Part shown: positions 37,955 to 46,457 of the stretch, one piece after another
How positions within the stretch are numbered: the first letter of the stretch is position 1
Layout of the letters: every line of letters starts with the position of its first letter
Source of the DNA: Allokutzneria sp. NRRL B-24872
Lineage (GTDB): Bacteria > Actinomycetota > Actinomycetes > Mycobacteriales > Pseudonocardiaceae
Assembly (NCBI RefSeq): GCF_002155965.1
Contig: NZ_MUMH01000007.1
Location: forward strand, 1-64,000
Length of the DNA: 64,000 nucleotides
Direction of reading: 5' to 3'
The notes under the pieces: generated by a model
What the model was told of the DNA's origin: nothing
Databases searched by the model: none
Seen by the model: the letters and a program-made list of their open reading frames with translations, nothing else
Translations under genes and position numbers: made by a program

Positions 37955-38911
37955 TCAACGACGACCCGGCTTGGGAATGACGATGCGCAGCGTCGATCCG
38001 CGGTACCGCAGCACGATCAGACTCTCGCTCATCTCGGTCACCCCCACCCCGGACAGGCCGATGTCCGGATCGGTGAGCGCCGAGGCGAGCGCGACCGCGG
38101 CCATCAGGCTGCGGCCGCGCAGCTCCCAGGTGGTGCCCTCCCCCCACAGCCGCGACCACAGCGGCCCCGCCCGGCCGGGGTCGGGACCGCGCACCACCTG
38201 GGAGCTGATCGCCCACCGCCCTCCCGGGTGGTCCACGGTCAGCCGGACGGTCAGGGCCGCGAGCAGGTGCTCAGCATCGGGCGAGACGACCGGCAGCGCG
38301 CCGATGGTCTCCCGCTCCGCGGTGGTGAGTCCCTCCGCCCCGTTCCACGGCCCCAACCCGTCCAGCGGCGGTAGCTGTGTCTCCGCGAGGCGCACCCGCA
38401 ACAACGCCTTGGTGGGCAGGTGCACGAAACGGAACCACTGCCCCTTCGGATGTGCGTTGAGCGGCCGGAGTCCCGGCACGCCCTGCGGGTTCACCCTGGC
38501 AGGCCGCGCGGCCAGGGCCCGCGCCAGCGCGAGCGGGTTCTCGGTGAAGATCACCAGTTCGTCCCGCAGCGGCGAGATCGCGACCGACTCGACGGCTGTC
38601 CAGTTCAATCCCCACCGCGCGAACCGCCACCGCGCTGTGAGGCCCTGGTCGATCGACGTGGGACCGATGCCGTCGTTGAACACCACCAGGGCGAGCAGCA
38701 TGCGGAACCGGCGCTGCGCGGCCGAGCAGTTGTCCAGCTGGTTCGTCCTGCGGTAGCCGACAGCGGCGACGGCGTGCGTCGGTGGCTCGCCGGTGTAGGC
38801 AGAGCGGCGCGCGGCGCACACCCTGGCGGTCAGTCGCGTCTCCGCGTGGTTGCGTGGCTGGCTCGCGGTTCGACGCATGGCCGCGAACACGTTCTCCGCC
38901 GACTCAGTCAT
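37955..38911 (-). CDS. Conserved protein of unknown function
   Basis: This 318-residue protein begins MTESAENVFAAMRRTASQ and contains no motif I recognise. It is rich in Arg, Leu and Ala and has predicted alternating strands and helices (ALLRVRLAETQLPPLDGLGPW, VVRGPDPGRAGPLWSRLWGEG, ESLIVLRYRGSTLRIVIPKPG at the end). The ATG at 38911 has GGAG seven bases upstream; the longer frame to 39091 is judged non-coding because of its start-region composition. No signal peptide or membrane helix. HEAT-repeat gene lies 198 bases upstream on the same strand. Confidence 0.65.
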   Translation of the reverse strand: MTESAENVFAAMRRTASQPRNHAETRLTARVCAARRSAYTGEPPTHAVAAVGYRRTNQLDNCSAAQRRFRMLLALVVFNDGIGPTSIDQGLTARWRFARWGLNWTAVESVAISPLRDELVIFTENPLALARALAARPARVNPQGVPGLRPLNAHPKGQWFRFVHLPTKALLRVRLAETQLPPLDGLGPWNGAEGLTTAERETIGALPVVSPDAEHLLAALTVRLTVDHPGGRWAISSQVVRGPDPGRAGPLWSRLWGEGTTWELRGRSLMAAVALASALTDPDIGLSGVGVTEMSESLIVLRYRGSTLRIVIPKPGRR

Positions 38912-39109
38912 CACCCAACTCCGACCTCGGTAGGCACTCAGGCAACAAGGCCAGCCGGGGTCTGGGGCTGGAACGCTGGATCGAATTCGGAGAGTAGACC
39001 TGATCACCGGGGAGGACAGGCCCCCGACCCAAGTACACCCGTCTGGCCCGCCGTCATTCGCCCACGCGGGACGGCATCCGGCTCTGACCACCAGCCGTAC
39101 CTGAAACCC

Positions 39110-40594
39110 TTACATATCAAGGTGAAATCTCAGCTCGCGCACGACACCGGGGCCCAGCTCGGCCTCGGCGGCGGCGGTCAGCTCGCGCAGTCGCCCCACC
39201 TGCGCCGGGGTCGGCGACGGGTACGCGGACGCCGCTTCTCTGGCCAGCCAGTTCAGCAGGTCCTCGCGCGCAGCCCCACCCAGCTCAGGATCGCCGAGCA
39301 GCTCCAGGTCCGCGATGAGCCGCGGCGCGACACCGCTCCCGCGGAGCAGGCGGTGCCCGGCGAGGCGCACCACCCTGGCACGGCCGGGTTCGATGAGTCC
39401 GAACAGGAATTCCTCAGGCAAACTCTTGCCCTGCAAGGACGTCGTGGCTTGCTTCACCACTCCCGGCGCCGGGTCGTCGAGCAATGGCACGAAGGTCTTG
39501 GTGTCCGCGTGCCCGAGCCGCCGCAGCGCTCGAACCGCCTCCGCGCGGGTGCGGACGCGTAGATCTTTCAAGCACCGCAGCAGGTTGTCCACATCCGCAG
39601 CCGTTCCCGTCTCTCCGAGCCCCGCCACCGCCCAGGGATCGGGCAGGAGGCGGCGGTAGTGCTCGGCGGGGTCGAGCTCGGCCCTGCGCACCAACACTTG
39701 CGCGACCTGTCGGACAGCGCCGCTGCGGTCGCACAACGCGTCGACGGCGACGTCGACCTCACCCAGCGTGTAGATGGCCTCCGCGCGCACCACCGCCGAG
39801 CGACTGTTCAGCAGCACGCGAACGGCGTCGACTTCCCCGCTCAGCCGAGCCAGCCGTGCGGCGGCCTCCGCGCACAGACGACGGTTGGACTGATCCGGGT
39901 CGCGCAGTGCCGCGTCGCTCAGGGTCGCAATGTCGAGGCGATCTTCGGCGATCCCCTTCAGGTAGGCGGCGCGACGAACGCGGCGACTCGGATTCCCCAT
40001 TGCGGCAAGGAGAACTCGCCCATCAACCAGCGCACTGTCCACAACGGACACGAGCCAGGACCCGGCCACGCGGTTCTCCAGCGCGAAGGCGACCGGCCCG
40101 AGGCCGGCGAGCGCGGTGACAGGATCGACGGCCAGGCGCTCCGCGCAGATCACCTGTGCCCGCTCACAGATCTCCGGAACCCAGTCGGCCGCGCGCAGCG
40201 CGAGGACCGGCCCCGCCAGCGGACTGTCCACCGCGCACAGTTCTGCCAACGCCAGCTCGCGCACGTGACCGTCGTTCCAGCACGCGGCGATCACAAGATC
40301 AAGACGAGACACCTCGGTGCTGAGCAGCCGCTCCCTGATCACCTGGAACGACACCACGCGCCGCACCCCGATGTCGAGGAGGCGCCAGAACCGCGAATCC
40401 GCCTTGGCCAGCACGCTTTCCGCGTGTGCGGTGTCGCCGGAGCGAGCAGCGGCGAGCACCATCATCGCGGCGCTCTCGCCATCGAGGGGACCGCCGAGAA
40501 CGGCCAGCTCGAAGACGTCCTCGCGCAACGGAAGCGGCCACGTGATCGTGCCTTGGCGCGGCCACTTCCTGACCAAAGCGCGCAGTGCTTCCAC
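39110..40594 (-). CDS. HEAT-repeat protein
   Basis: This 494-residue all-helical protein has a C-terminal half made of HEAT/PBS-lyase-type repeats of about 30 residues (RRVRRAAYLKGIAEDRLD, SNRRLCAEAAARLARLSGE, SAVVRAEAIYTLGEVDVA, RTRAEAVRALRRLGHAD). Such proteins form protein-protein scaffolds. No enzyme motif or signal peptide is present. ABC-F gene ends 13 bases upstream, so co-transcription with it is likely. The function is not known. Confidence 0.78.
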   Translation of the reverse strand: MEALRALVRKWPRQGTITWPLPLREDVFELAVLGGPLDGESAAMMVLAAARSGDTAHAESVLAKADSRFWRLLDIGVRRVVSFQVIRERLLSTEVSRLDLVIAACWNDGHVRELALAELCAVDSPLAGPVLALRAADWVPEICERAQVICAERLAVDPVTALAGLGPVAFALENRVAGSWLVSVVDSALVDGRVLLAAMGNPSRRVRRAAYLKGIAEDRLDIATLSDAALRDPDQSNRRLCAEAAARLARLSGEVDAVRVLLNSRSAVVRAEAIYTLGEVDVAVDALCDRSGAVRQVAQVLVRRAELDPAEHYRRLLPDPWAVAGLGETGTAADVDNLLRCLKDLRVRTRAEAVRALRRLGHADTKTFVPLLDDPAPGVVKQATTSLQGKSLPEEFLFGLIEPGRARVVRLAGHRLLRGSGVAPRLIADLELLGDPELGGAAREDLLNWLAREAASAYPSPTPAQVGRLRELTAAAEAELGPGVVRELRFHLDM

Positions 40595-40607
40595 GGTTCG
40601 CCCCTGT

Positions 40608-42245
40608 TCAACGGTCGTGCACGCGGCCCGCCACCACTTCGATCCGCCGCGTGGTGGAAACCGCGTCCAGCATCCGCCGGTCGTGCGTCACCAGCAACAG
40701 AGTTCCGGTATAGGACTCCAGCGCCGACTCCAGCTGCTCGATCGCGGGGAGGTCGAGGTGGTTCGTCGGCTCATCGAGCACCAGCAGGTTCACCCCGCGC
40801 GCCTGGAGCAGCGCGAGTCCGGCGCGCGTGCGCTCGCCCGGCGAGAGCGAGGCGGCGGGGCGCAGGACGTGCTGCGCGCGGAGGCCGAACTTCGCCAACA
40901 GCGTCCGGATGTCCGCGGGCATCCAGTCCGGCACCTGCGCGGCGAAACTGTCCAAAAGGGACTGTTCGCCGAGGAACGCTCCCCGTGCCTGGTCGATCTC
41001 GCCGACCTGGACACCGGAGCCGAGAGTGGCGTGGCCCTCGTCCAGCGCGACCCGTCCCAGCATCGCGGCGAGCAACGTGGACTTGCCAGCGCCGTTCGCG
41101 CCGGTGATCGCGACGCGGTCGGCCCAGTCGATCTGGAGGTCGACCGGCCCGAACGTGAAGTCCCCGCGCTGCACCACCGCCGCCCGCAGCGAGGCCACCA
41201 CCGAGCCGGAGCGGGGCGCGGCCGCGATCTCCATGCGCAGCTCCCACTCCTTGCGCGGCTCCTCGACCACCTCCAGGCGTTCGATCATGCGCTCGGTCTG
41301 CCGCGCCTTGGAAGCCTGCTTCTCCGTCGCCTCGGACCGGAACGCGCGCCCCTGCTTGTCGTTGTCCTTGGCCTTGCGACGCGCGTTCTTGACGCCCTTC
41401 TCCATCCAGGACCGCTGCGTCTGTCCCCTGGCCTCCAGCGCCGCCTTCGTGTCGGCGAACTCCTCGTAGTCCTCACGGGCGTGCCGCCTGGCGACCTCGC
41501 GCTCCTCCAGGTAGGCCGCGTACCCGCCGCCGTAGACCGAGACCTGCTGCTGCGCGAAATCGAGCTCGACGACCGAGGTCACCGTCCTGGTCAGGAACTC
41601 GCGGTCGTGGCTGACCAGCACCGTCGCGGCACGCAGGCCGGTCACGAACTTCTCCAGGCGGTCGAGGCCGTCCAGGTCCAGGTCGTTGGTGGGCTCGTCG
41701 AGCAGGAAGACGTCGTAGCGGCTCAGCAGCAGCGAGGCCATGCCCGCGCGCGCCGCCTGGCCGCCGGAGAGCGAGGCCATGGGCTGGTCGAGGCTGATCG
41801 TCAGGCCGAGGTCGTCGGCCACCTGCTCGGCCCGCTCCTCCAGGTCCGCCCCGCCGAGCGCGAGCCAGCGCTCCAGCGCGATCGCGTAGCCGTCGTCCGC
41901 GCCGGGGTCGCCGGTGGCCAGCGCCTCCGCCGCGCGGTCCATCTCCGCTTGCGCGCCGGTGACCCCGGTTCGGCGCCCGAGGAACGCGCGCACGGTCTCG
42001 TCGGCGCGGCGCTCGGGCTCCTGCGGGAGGTAGCCGATGGTCGCCGACGGCGGGCTGAGCTGGACGACGCCCTGCTCCGGCGGGATGAGGCCGCCGAGCG
42101 TCTTGAGCAGGGTGGACTTGCCCGCGCCGTTGACCCCGACCAGGCCGATCACCTCACCGGGCGCGACGACGAGGTCGAGTCCGGAGAACAGGGTGCGATC
42201 GCCGTGACCGGCGCTGAGGTCCTTGGCGACGAGGGTGGCGCTCAT
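40608..42245 (-). CDS. ABC-F family ATP-binding protein
   Basis: This 545-residue soluble protein has two ABC cassettes and no membrane domain: Walker A GVNGAGKST and GANGAGKST, signatures LSGGQAARAGMASLL and LSPGERTRAGLALL, Walker B FLLDEPTNDLD and LVLDEPTNHLD. The linker region (near 270-330) is charged, as in ABC-F translation factors or ribosome-protection proteins. It may be housekeeping (EttA/Uup type) or protect against antibiotics; the linker length is intermediate. ATG at 42245 assumed; an in-frame ATG four codons upstream is also possible. Confidence 0.88.
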   Translation of the reverse strand: MSATLVAKDLSAGHGDRTLFSGLDLVVAPGEVIGLVGVNGAGKSTLLKTLGGLIPPEQGVVQLSPPSATIGYLPQEPERRADETVRAFLGRRTGVTGAQAEMDRAAEALATGDPGADDGYAIALERWLALGGADLEERAEQVADDLGLTISLDQPMASLSGGQAARAGMASLLLSRYDVFLLDEPTNDLDLDGLDRLEKFVTGLRAATVLVSHDREFLTRTVTSVVELDFAQQQVSVYGGGYAAYLEEREVARRHAREDYEEFADTKAALEARGQTQRSWMEKGVKNARRKAKDNDKQGRAFRSEATEKQASKARQTERMIERLEVVEEPRKEWELRMEIAAAPRSGSVVASLRAAVVQRGDFTFGPVDLQIDWADRVAITGANGAGKSTLLAAMLGRVALDEGHATLGSGVQVGEIDQARGAFLGEQSLLDSFAAQVPDWMPADIRTLLAKFGLRAQHVLRPAASLSPGERTRAGLALLQARGVNLLVLDEPTNHLDLPAIEQLESALESYTGTLLLVTHDRRMLDAVSTTRRIEVVAGRVHDR

Positions 42246-42268
42246 GCCGAGAAGCATGCTGGTCGGGC

Positions 42269-42862
42269 TCAGCCCTCCGCCGAGCGGGTCCAGGTGCGCA
42301 TCAGCAGCTCAACGGCGTCCACGACCACGTCGTCGGCGATCTCGCCGGGGAACAGCAGCCGCTGGATGAGCAGGCCGTCCTCCAGCGCGTGCACGATCAG
42401 CGCCAGGAACGCCGGATCGGCGGGCGGCTGCTTGCCCGCGAAGACGCGCTCGATGCTCCGGGCGTGCGCGTCGCGGGCGATCGTCTCGCGCTGCGCGAGC
42501 TGCGGCCGGATCTCCTCGTTGCGCAGCGCGTAGAGCATCAGCTCGGTCCGCAGTGCCAGCCACTCGGTCAGGTTCTCAGCACGGGCGCGGTTCCACTCGC
42601 GGACGGCTTCCCACGGGTTCTCACTCTTCTGGAGCGCGGTGACCTCGCCCAGTTCGCGCAGTGTTCGTTGCTTCAACAGCTCGCCGACCAGCTGGTGCTT
42701 GTCGTCGAAGTTCCCGTAAAAGGCGCCCCGCGTGTACCCGGCGCGCTCCGCGATCTGCTCCACCGAGGCGCCGTTGACGCCACGCTCGGCGAACAGCTCC
42801 GCGGCGGCCGCAAGGAGCCGTTCCCGAGTCTGCGCGCGGCTCTGTTCCCTGGTCAGACGCAT
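42269..42862 (-). CDS. TetR-family transcriptional regulator
   Basis: This 197-residue regulator has the N-terminal TetR helix-turn-helix (RERLLAAAAELFAERGVNGASVEQIAERAGYTRGAFYGNFDDKHQL) and a helical ligand domain. The ATG at 42860-42862 is 51 bases from the divergent amidase gene, and the GATACA-N4-TGTATC palindrome lies between them, so it probably represses both. Ligand unknown. Confidence 0.9.
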   Translation of the reverse strand: MRLTREQSRAQTRERLLAAAAELFAERGVNGASVEQIAERAGYTRGAFYGNFDDKHQLVGELLKQRTLRELGEVTALQKSENPWEAVREWNRARAENLTEWLALRTELMLYALRNEEIRPQLAQRETIARDAHARSIERVFAGKQPPADPAFLALIVHALEDGLLIQRLLFPGEIADDVVVDAVELLMRTWTRSAEG

Positions 42863-42888
42863 CCCACAAATATACATTAGTGTTTTCA

Positions 42889-42904
42889 GATACAGGTTTG
42901 TATC
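42889..42904. promoter_or_regulatory. Probable TetR operator
   Basis: GATACA-GGTT-TGTATC is a perfect inverted repeat with 6-base arms in the 51-base A+T-rich space between the TetR gene and the amidase gene. Related AATATACATTA sequence lies just to its left, which may carry the tetR -10. Confidence 0.6.
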
Positions 42905-42913
42905 TTGACTGGC

Positions 42914-44335
42914 ATGTGGACGCAGAACGCGACCGAGCTGGCCGCGGCGGTGCGCTCGGGAGAGGTCGGCGCGGTGGAGGTCATCCGCGCGCACCTGGAC
43001 CGGATCACCGAGGTCAACCCGGCAGTCAACGCCGTGACCAGGACTTTGGAGCGCGAGGCGCTGGCCGCCGCCGAGGACATCGACCGCCGCAGGGCGTCCG
43101 GGGAGCGGCTCGGTGCGCTGGCCGGGGTCCCGTTCACGGTGAAGGAGAACATCGACGTCCGGGGCTCCGCGACGACGCACGGCGTCCCGCACTTCGAACA
43201 CGCGATAGCGGAGTCGGACGCGCCGCAGGTCCGGCGGCTGCGCGCCGCTGACGCGATCCCGATCGGCCGCTCCAACATGCCCGACCTGACCCTCAACGGC
43301 AACGACTGCACCAGCCAACTGTTCGGCACGACCGTGAACCCGTGGGACCGGACGAAGACCCCCGGCGGGACCAGCGGAGGAGATGGCGCGGCCGTCGCCG
43401 CGGGCATGGCCGCGCTCGGATTGGGCAACGACTCCGGCGGCTCGATCCGGCTTCCCGCGATGTGCTGCGGCGTCACGGGCCTGAAGGCGAGTCACGGGCG
43501 CTTGCCGTCCGACCACCGCGTCGGTGGGACCGAGCCGACGCTGGCGTCCCAGCTGCTGCCGGTTGATGGACCGATCGCACGCACCGTCACGGATCTCCGT
43601 GCCGCTTTTCACGTGCTCGCCGGTCCCGACGTGGACGACCCGCTCGCGCTGCCCGTACCACTGGACGGACCTCCGCTGTCCGAGCCGATCCGGGTCGGCG
43701 TGGTCGCCGATCCGGGCGGGTTCGGCGTGCACCCGGACGTCCGAGCCGCCGTGGAACGCGCCGCCGCGGTCCTGGGCGATGCCGGGTACGCGGTGGAGGA
43801 GGTGGAGCTGCCGCGCTACACCGACGCGCTGACCGCCTACGGGAAGTTGATCAGCACCGAGTTCGGTCTGTCGTGGCCGCGCATCCGACCACTGCTGACC
43901 GAGGAGAGCGCCCGGCACATGGAGCTGTCCATGGAACGCATGCCGCCGAGTTCTCTGGAGGACTACGTGCGGGTCACCGGTGAGCGGCACGGAATAGCGC
44001 GCGACTGGGCGCGGTTCCAGCAGCGGTACCCGCTCGTGGTCGGTCCGGTCAGCACCCAGCTCATCGGTGGTCCGCGGCCACGGGTGTCCGGCCCGGAGGA
44101 GCACATGCGCGCCACGCTGGCGATCAGCCTGAACACCGTGACCTCGCTCGTCGGCGTGCCCGCGGTGGCGGTGCCGACCGGCGTCGTGGACGGTGTGCCG
44201 ATGGGGGTCCAGGTGATCGGCGCGCGCTTCCGCGAGGACCTGTGCCTCACCGCCGCCGAGGCGCTCGAACGGCGCTTCGGCAGTTTCACCCCCGTCACGC
44301 CCGACTGGAAAGGCGAGCAAGCGTGGACCAGGTGA
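42914..44335 (+). CDS. Amidase signature family amidohydrolase
   Basis: This 473-residue enzyme carries the Ser-cis-Ser-Lys triad: K77 (TVKENID), S154 (GGTSGGDG) and S177 (NDSGGSIRLPA). The Gly/Ser-rich signature starts at 151. It should cleave an amide of unknown nature; the family also includes GatA, but it lacks the neighbours of that complex and is regulated by a TetR protein. ATG at 42914 was chosen over a TTG nine bases upstream. Its last 13 bases overlap the HipA-like kinase gene. Confidence 0.92.
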   Translation: MWTQNATELAAAVRSGEVGAVEVIRAHLDRITEVNPAVNAVTRTLEREALAAAEDIDRRRASGERLGALAGVPFTVKENIDVRGSATTHGVPHFEHAIAESDAPQVRRLRAADAIPIGRSNMPDLTLNGNDCTSQLFGTTVNPWDRTKTPGGTSGGDGAAVAAGMAALGLGNDSGGSIRLPAMCCGVTGLKASHGRLPSDHRVGGTEPTLASQLLPVDGPIARTVTDLRAAFHVLAGPDVDDPLALPVPLDGPPLSEPIRVGVVADPGGFGVHPDVRAAVERAAAVLGDAGYAVEEVELPRYTDALTAYGKLISTEFGLSWPRIRPLLTEESARHMELSMERMPPSSLEDYVRVTGERHGIARDWARFQQRYPLVVGPVSTQLIGGPRPRVSGPEEHMRATLAISLNTVTSLVGVPAVAVPTGVVDGVPMGVQVIGARFREDLCLTAAEALERRFGSFTPVTPDWKGEQAWTR

Positions 44336-45147
44336 CCGCGATCCGGTACGTCACACCGCTGCGCGAGGGCGGGTCACTGCCGGGGATCATGGAGGCCGAC
44401 GACCTCGGCACCTACGTGGTGAAGTTCCGCGGCGCGGGCCAGGGCCGCAAGGTGCTGGTCGCTGAGGTGGTCAGCGCGCACATCGCCCGCGCACTGGGCC
44501 TTCCAGTGCCGCGGTTGGTGGCGGTCGAGCTGGACCCGGTGCTCGCGACCAGCGAACCCGACCAGGACATCCAGGACCTGATGCGCGCCAGCGGCGGCCT
44601 CAACCTGGGCATGGACTACCTGCCCGGCGCGCTGGACCTCAACCCGACCGCGTTCGCCGTGGACTCGGAGTTCGCCGGGCGGGTCGTGTGGTTCGACGGC
44701 CTCATCGGCAACGTCGACCGGTCGTGGAAGAACCCGAACATGCTGTCCTGGCACGGCTCGCCGCAGCTCATCGACCACGGTTCGGCGCTGACCTTCCACC
44801 ACAACTGGCCACGCCGGGAGAGCTGGGTGGCCAAGCCCTACGACGCGAGCGACCACGTCCTGATCGACTTCGTCCCCGACGTGGCCGCCGCCGACGCCGC
44901 GTTCGCGCCGCTGGTCACCCGCGAGGTGCTGGAGGCCGCGCTGGCCGAGGTCCCGGACGTGTGGCTGGCCGAGGAGCCCGGCTTCGACACGCCCGACGAC
45001 CTGCGCGTGGCGTACGTCGACCAGCTCGCCGCGCGCGCCGCCGCGAGCACCGCGTGGCTGCCGGACCCGACGATCAGGAAGGATCGAACGCCGACGAAGG
45101 TCGGGGCGAACCGACCGGACTGGCTGACCAAGGGTGGCGGGAAGTGA
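44323..45147 (+). CDS. HipA-like kinase
   Basis: This 274-residue protein has a HipA-like kinase core: an ATP-binding N-lobe (TYVVKFRGAGQG), DGLIGNVDRSWKNPNML (catalytic loop, N130, D132, N137) and LIDHGSALTF (D151 as the DFG-like aspartate). It is shorter than HipA toxins, which have an extra N-terminal domain. GTG start with AAGG upstream; it begins 13 bases inside the amidase gene. The DUF3037 gene overlaps by 4 bases (GTGA). Substrate not known. Confidence 0.82.
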   Translation: MDQVTAIRYVTPLREGGSLPGIMEADDLGTYVVKFRGAGQGRKVLVAEVVSAHIARALGLPVPRLVAVELDPVLATSEPDQDIQDLMRASGGLNLGMDYLPGALDLNPTAFAVDSEFAGRVVWFDGLIGNVDRSWKNPNMLSWHGSPQLIDHGSALTFHHNWPRRESWVAKPYDASDHVLIDFVPDVAAADAAFAPLVTREVLEAALAEVPDVWLAEEPGFDTPDDLRVAYVDQLAARAAASTAWLPDPTIRKDRTPTKVGANRPDWLTKGGGK

Positions 45148-45539
45148 CCGATCGGCGACACGTCTTCGAGTACGCCGTGCTCCAGGTCGTGCCGCGCGCC
45201 GAACGCGGCGAGTCGATCAACGCCGGAGTGCTGCTGTACTGCCGCAGGCTGGACTACCTCGGCTCGCGGACGCACCTGGACGCGGACCGGCTGCGCGCGC
45301 TCGACCCGACCGCCGATCCTGACGCGGTCGGGCGGGCGGTGCAGGCGTTCGCCGAGGTCTGCGCGGCGTCAGAGCGCGCGGGACTCGCCGCCGAGGAGGC
45401 GATCGGCCGTCGCTTCCGCTGGCTGACCGCGCCGCGCAGCACGGTCGTCCGCGCCGGTCCCGTCCACACCGGCCTCACGCTGGACCCTGACGCGGACGCC
45501 GACCGCCTCTTGGAACAACTCGTCCTGCCCGTCCGGTGA
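45144..45539 (+). CDS. DUF3037 protein, partner of HipA-like kinase
   Basis: This 131-residue protein starts FEYAVLQVVPRAERGESINAGVLLYC, the DUF3037 signature, and contains a helical C-terminal half (AVGRAVQAFAEVCAASERAGL). Fixed pairing of a HipA-like kinase with DUF3037 is a known gene neighbourhood with no assigned function. The GTG start overlaps the kinase stop (GTGA). It may be a substrate or regulator of the kinase. Confidence 0.78.
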   Translation: MTDRRHVFEYAVLQVVPRAERGESINAGVLLYCRRLDYLGSRTHLDADRLRALDPTADPDAVGRAVQAFAEVCAASERAGLAAEEAIGRRFRWLTAPRSTVVRAGPVHTGLTLDPDADADRLLEQLVLPVR

Positions 45540-45559
45540 GCTCCGGCTAGCGTCATCGC

Positions 45560-46123
45560 GTGGCTGACTTCCCCGCGTGGGCGACCGAAAAAGCGGTCGT
45601 CGTCTCGCACCAGCAACTCTGGGCCGACCGCGCCGGCGCGGAACGGGCACGGCTCGTTGAGCTGCTGGAGCCGTGGCTGGCCGAGGGCGTGGAGCACATC
45701 GGCTCAACCGCCGTTCCCGGCTTGGCCGCAAAACCGATCGTCGACCTGATGGCCTCCGTTCGCGAGCACACCGACGGCGCCGCGCACGCCCCGCTGCTCG
45801 ACGACGGATGGCACCTCGTGCCTCCCGAGCTGGACGAGCGACCGTGGCGGCGGCTCTTCGTCCGCCCCGACGCGTCCGGCCAGCACCGCGTCGCGCACCT
45901 GCACCTGGTCTCCGCCGGGCACCAACGGTGGCGCGACCAGCTCGCTTTTCGCGACGCGCTGCGCGCCAACCCCGACCTGCTGCGGGAGTACGCGGCGCTG
46001 AAGCGGCAGTTGTCCGCCTCGCACGGCGCCGACCGCGAGGCGTACACGACCGGCAAGTCGGAATTCGTCGCCCGCGTTCTGCAAACATGCCCTGGCGGTT
46101 ATATGCCCGACGAGTTACATTGA
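45560..46123 (+). CDS. GrpB/UPF0157-family nucleotidyltransferase-like protein
   Basis: This 187-residue protein has EHIGSTAVPGLAAKPIVDLMASV, the GrpB/UPF0157 signature, with GS and D as in nucleotidyltransferases, and RVAHLHLVSAGHQRWRDQLAFRDALR near the middle. A GrpB-like domain fused to CoaE is known in other actinobacteria; here it is free-standing. GTG start, 20 bases after the DUF3037 gene. Function unknown. Confidence 0.85.
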   Translation: MADFPAWATEKAVVVSHQQLWADRAGAERARLVELLEPWLAEGVEHIGSTAVPGLAAKPIVDLMASVREHTDGAAHAPLLDDGWHLVPPELDERPWRRLFVRPDASGQHRVAHLHLVSAGHQRWRDQLAFRDALRANPDLLREYAALKRQLSASHGADREAYTTGKSEFVARVLQTCPGGYMPDELH

Positions 46124-46127
46124 CGCG

Positions 46128-46448
46128 GTGTCCACCGTCTTCGAGGTCGTCGCCGAGCCGAGCCGCCGCCGCATCCTTGACCTGCTGCTCAGCCGTCCGC
46201 ACCTCGTCGGCGAGCTGAGCGAGGAGCTGGGCCTGACCCAGCCGGGAACCTCCAAGCACCTGCGCGTGCTGCGCGAGGCGGGCCTGGTCAGGGTCCGTCA
46301 GGAGGCTCAGCGCCGCTGGTACGAGCTGAACCCGGGGCCGCTCGCGGAACTGGACGGCTGGCTCGATCCGTACCGGCGCCTGTGGGCGGGGCGGCTGGAC
46401 GCACTGGAGAACTACCTCGACGTGATGACCGAGAACGAGAGCGAGTGA
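46128..46448 (+). CDS. ArsR-family regulator
   Basis: This 106-residue winged-helix protein (FEVVAEPSRRRILDLLLSRPHLVGELSEELGLTQPGTSKHLRVLREAGLV) has the ArsR helix-turn-helix but no metal-binding cysteines. Stand-alone ArsR proteins of this type are often paired with SRPBCC genes, as here: the SRPBCC gene follows 9 bases downstream, so it is the likely autoregulated partner. GTG start four bases after GrpB. Confidence 0.9.
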   Translation: MSTVFEVVAEPSRRRILDLLLSRPHLVGELSEELGLTQPGTSKHLRVLREAGLVRVRQEAQRRWYELNPGPLAELDGWLDPYRRLWAGRLDALENYLDVMTENESE

Positions 46449-46457
46449 GGGACCACC

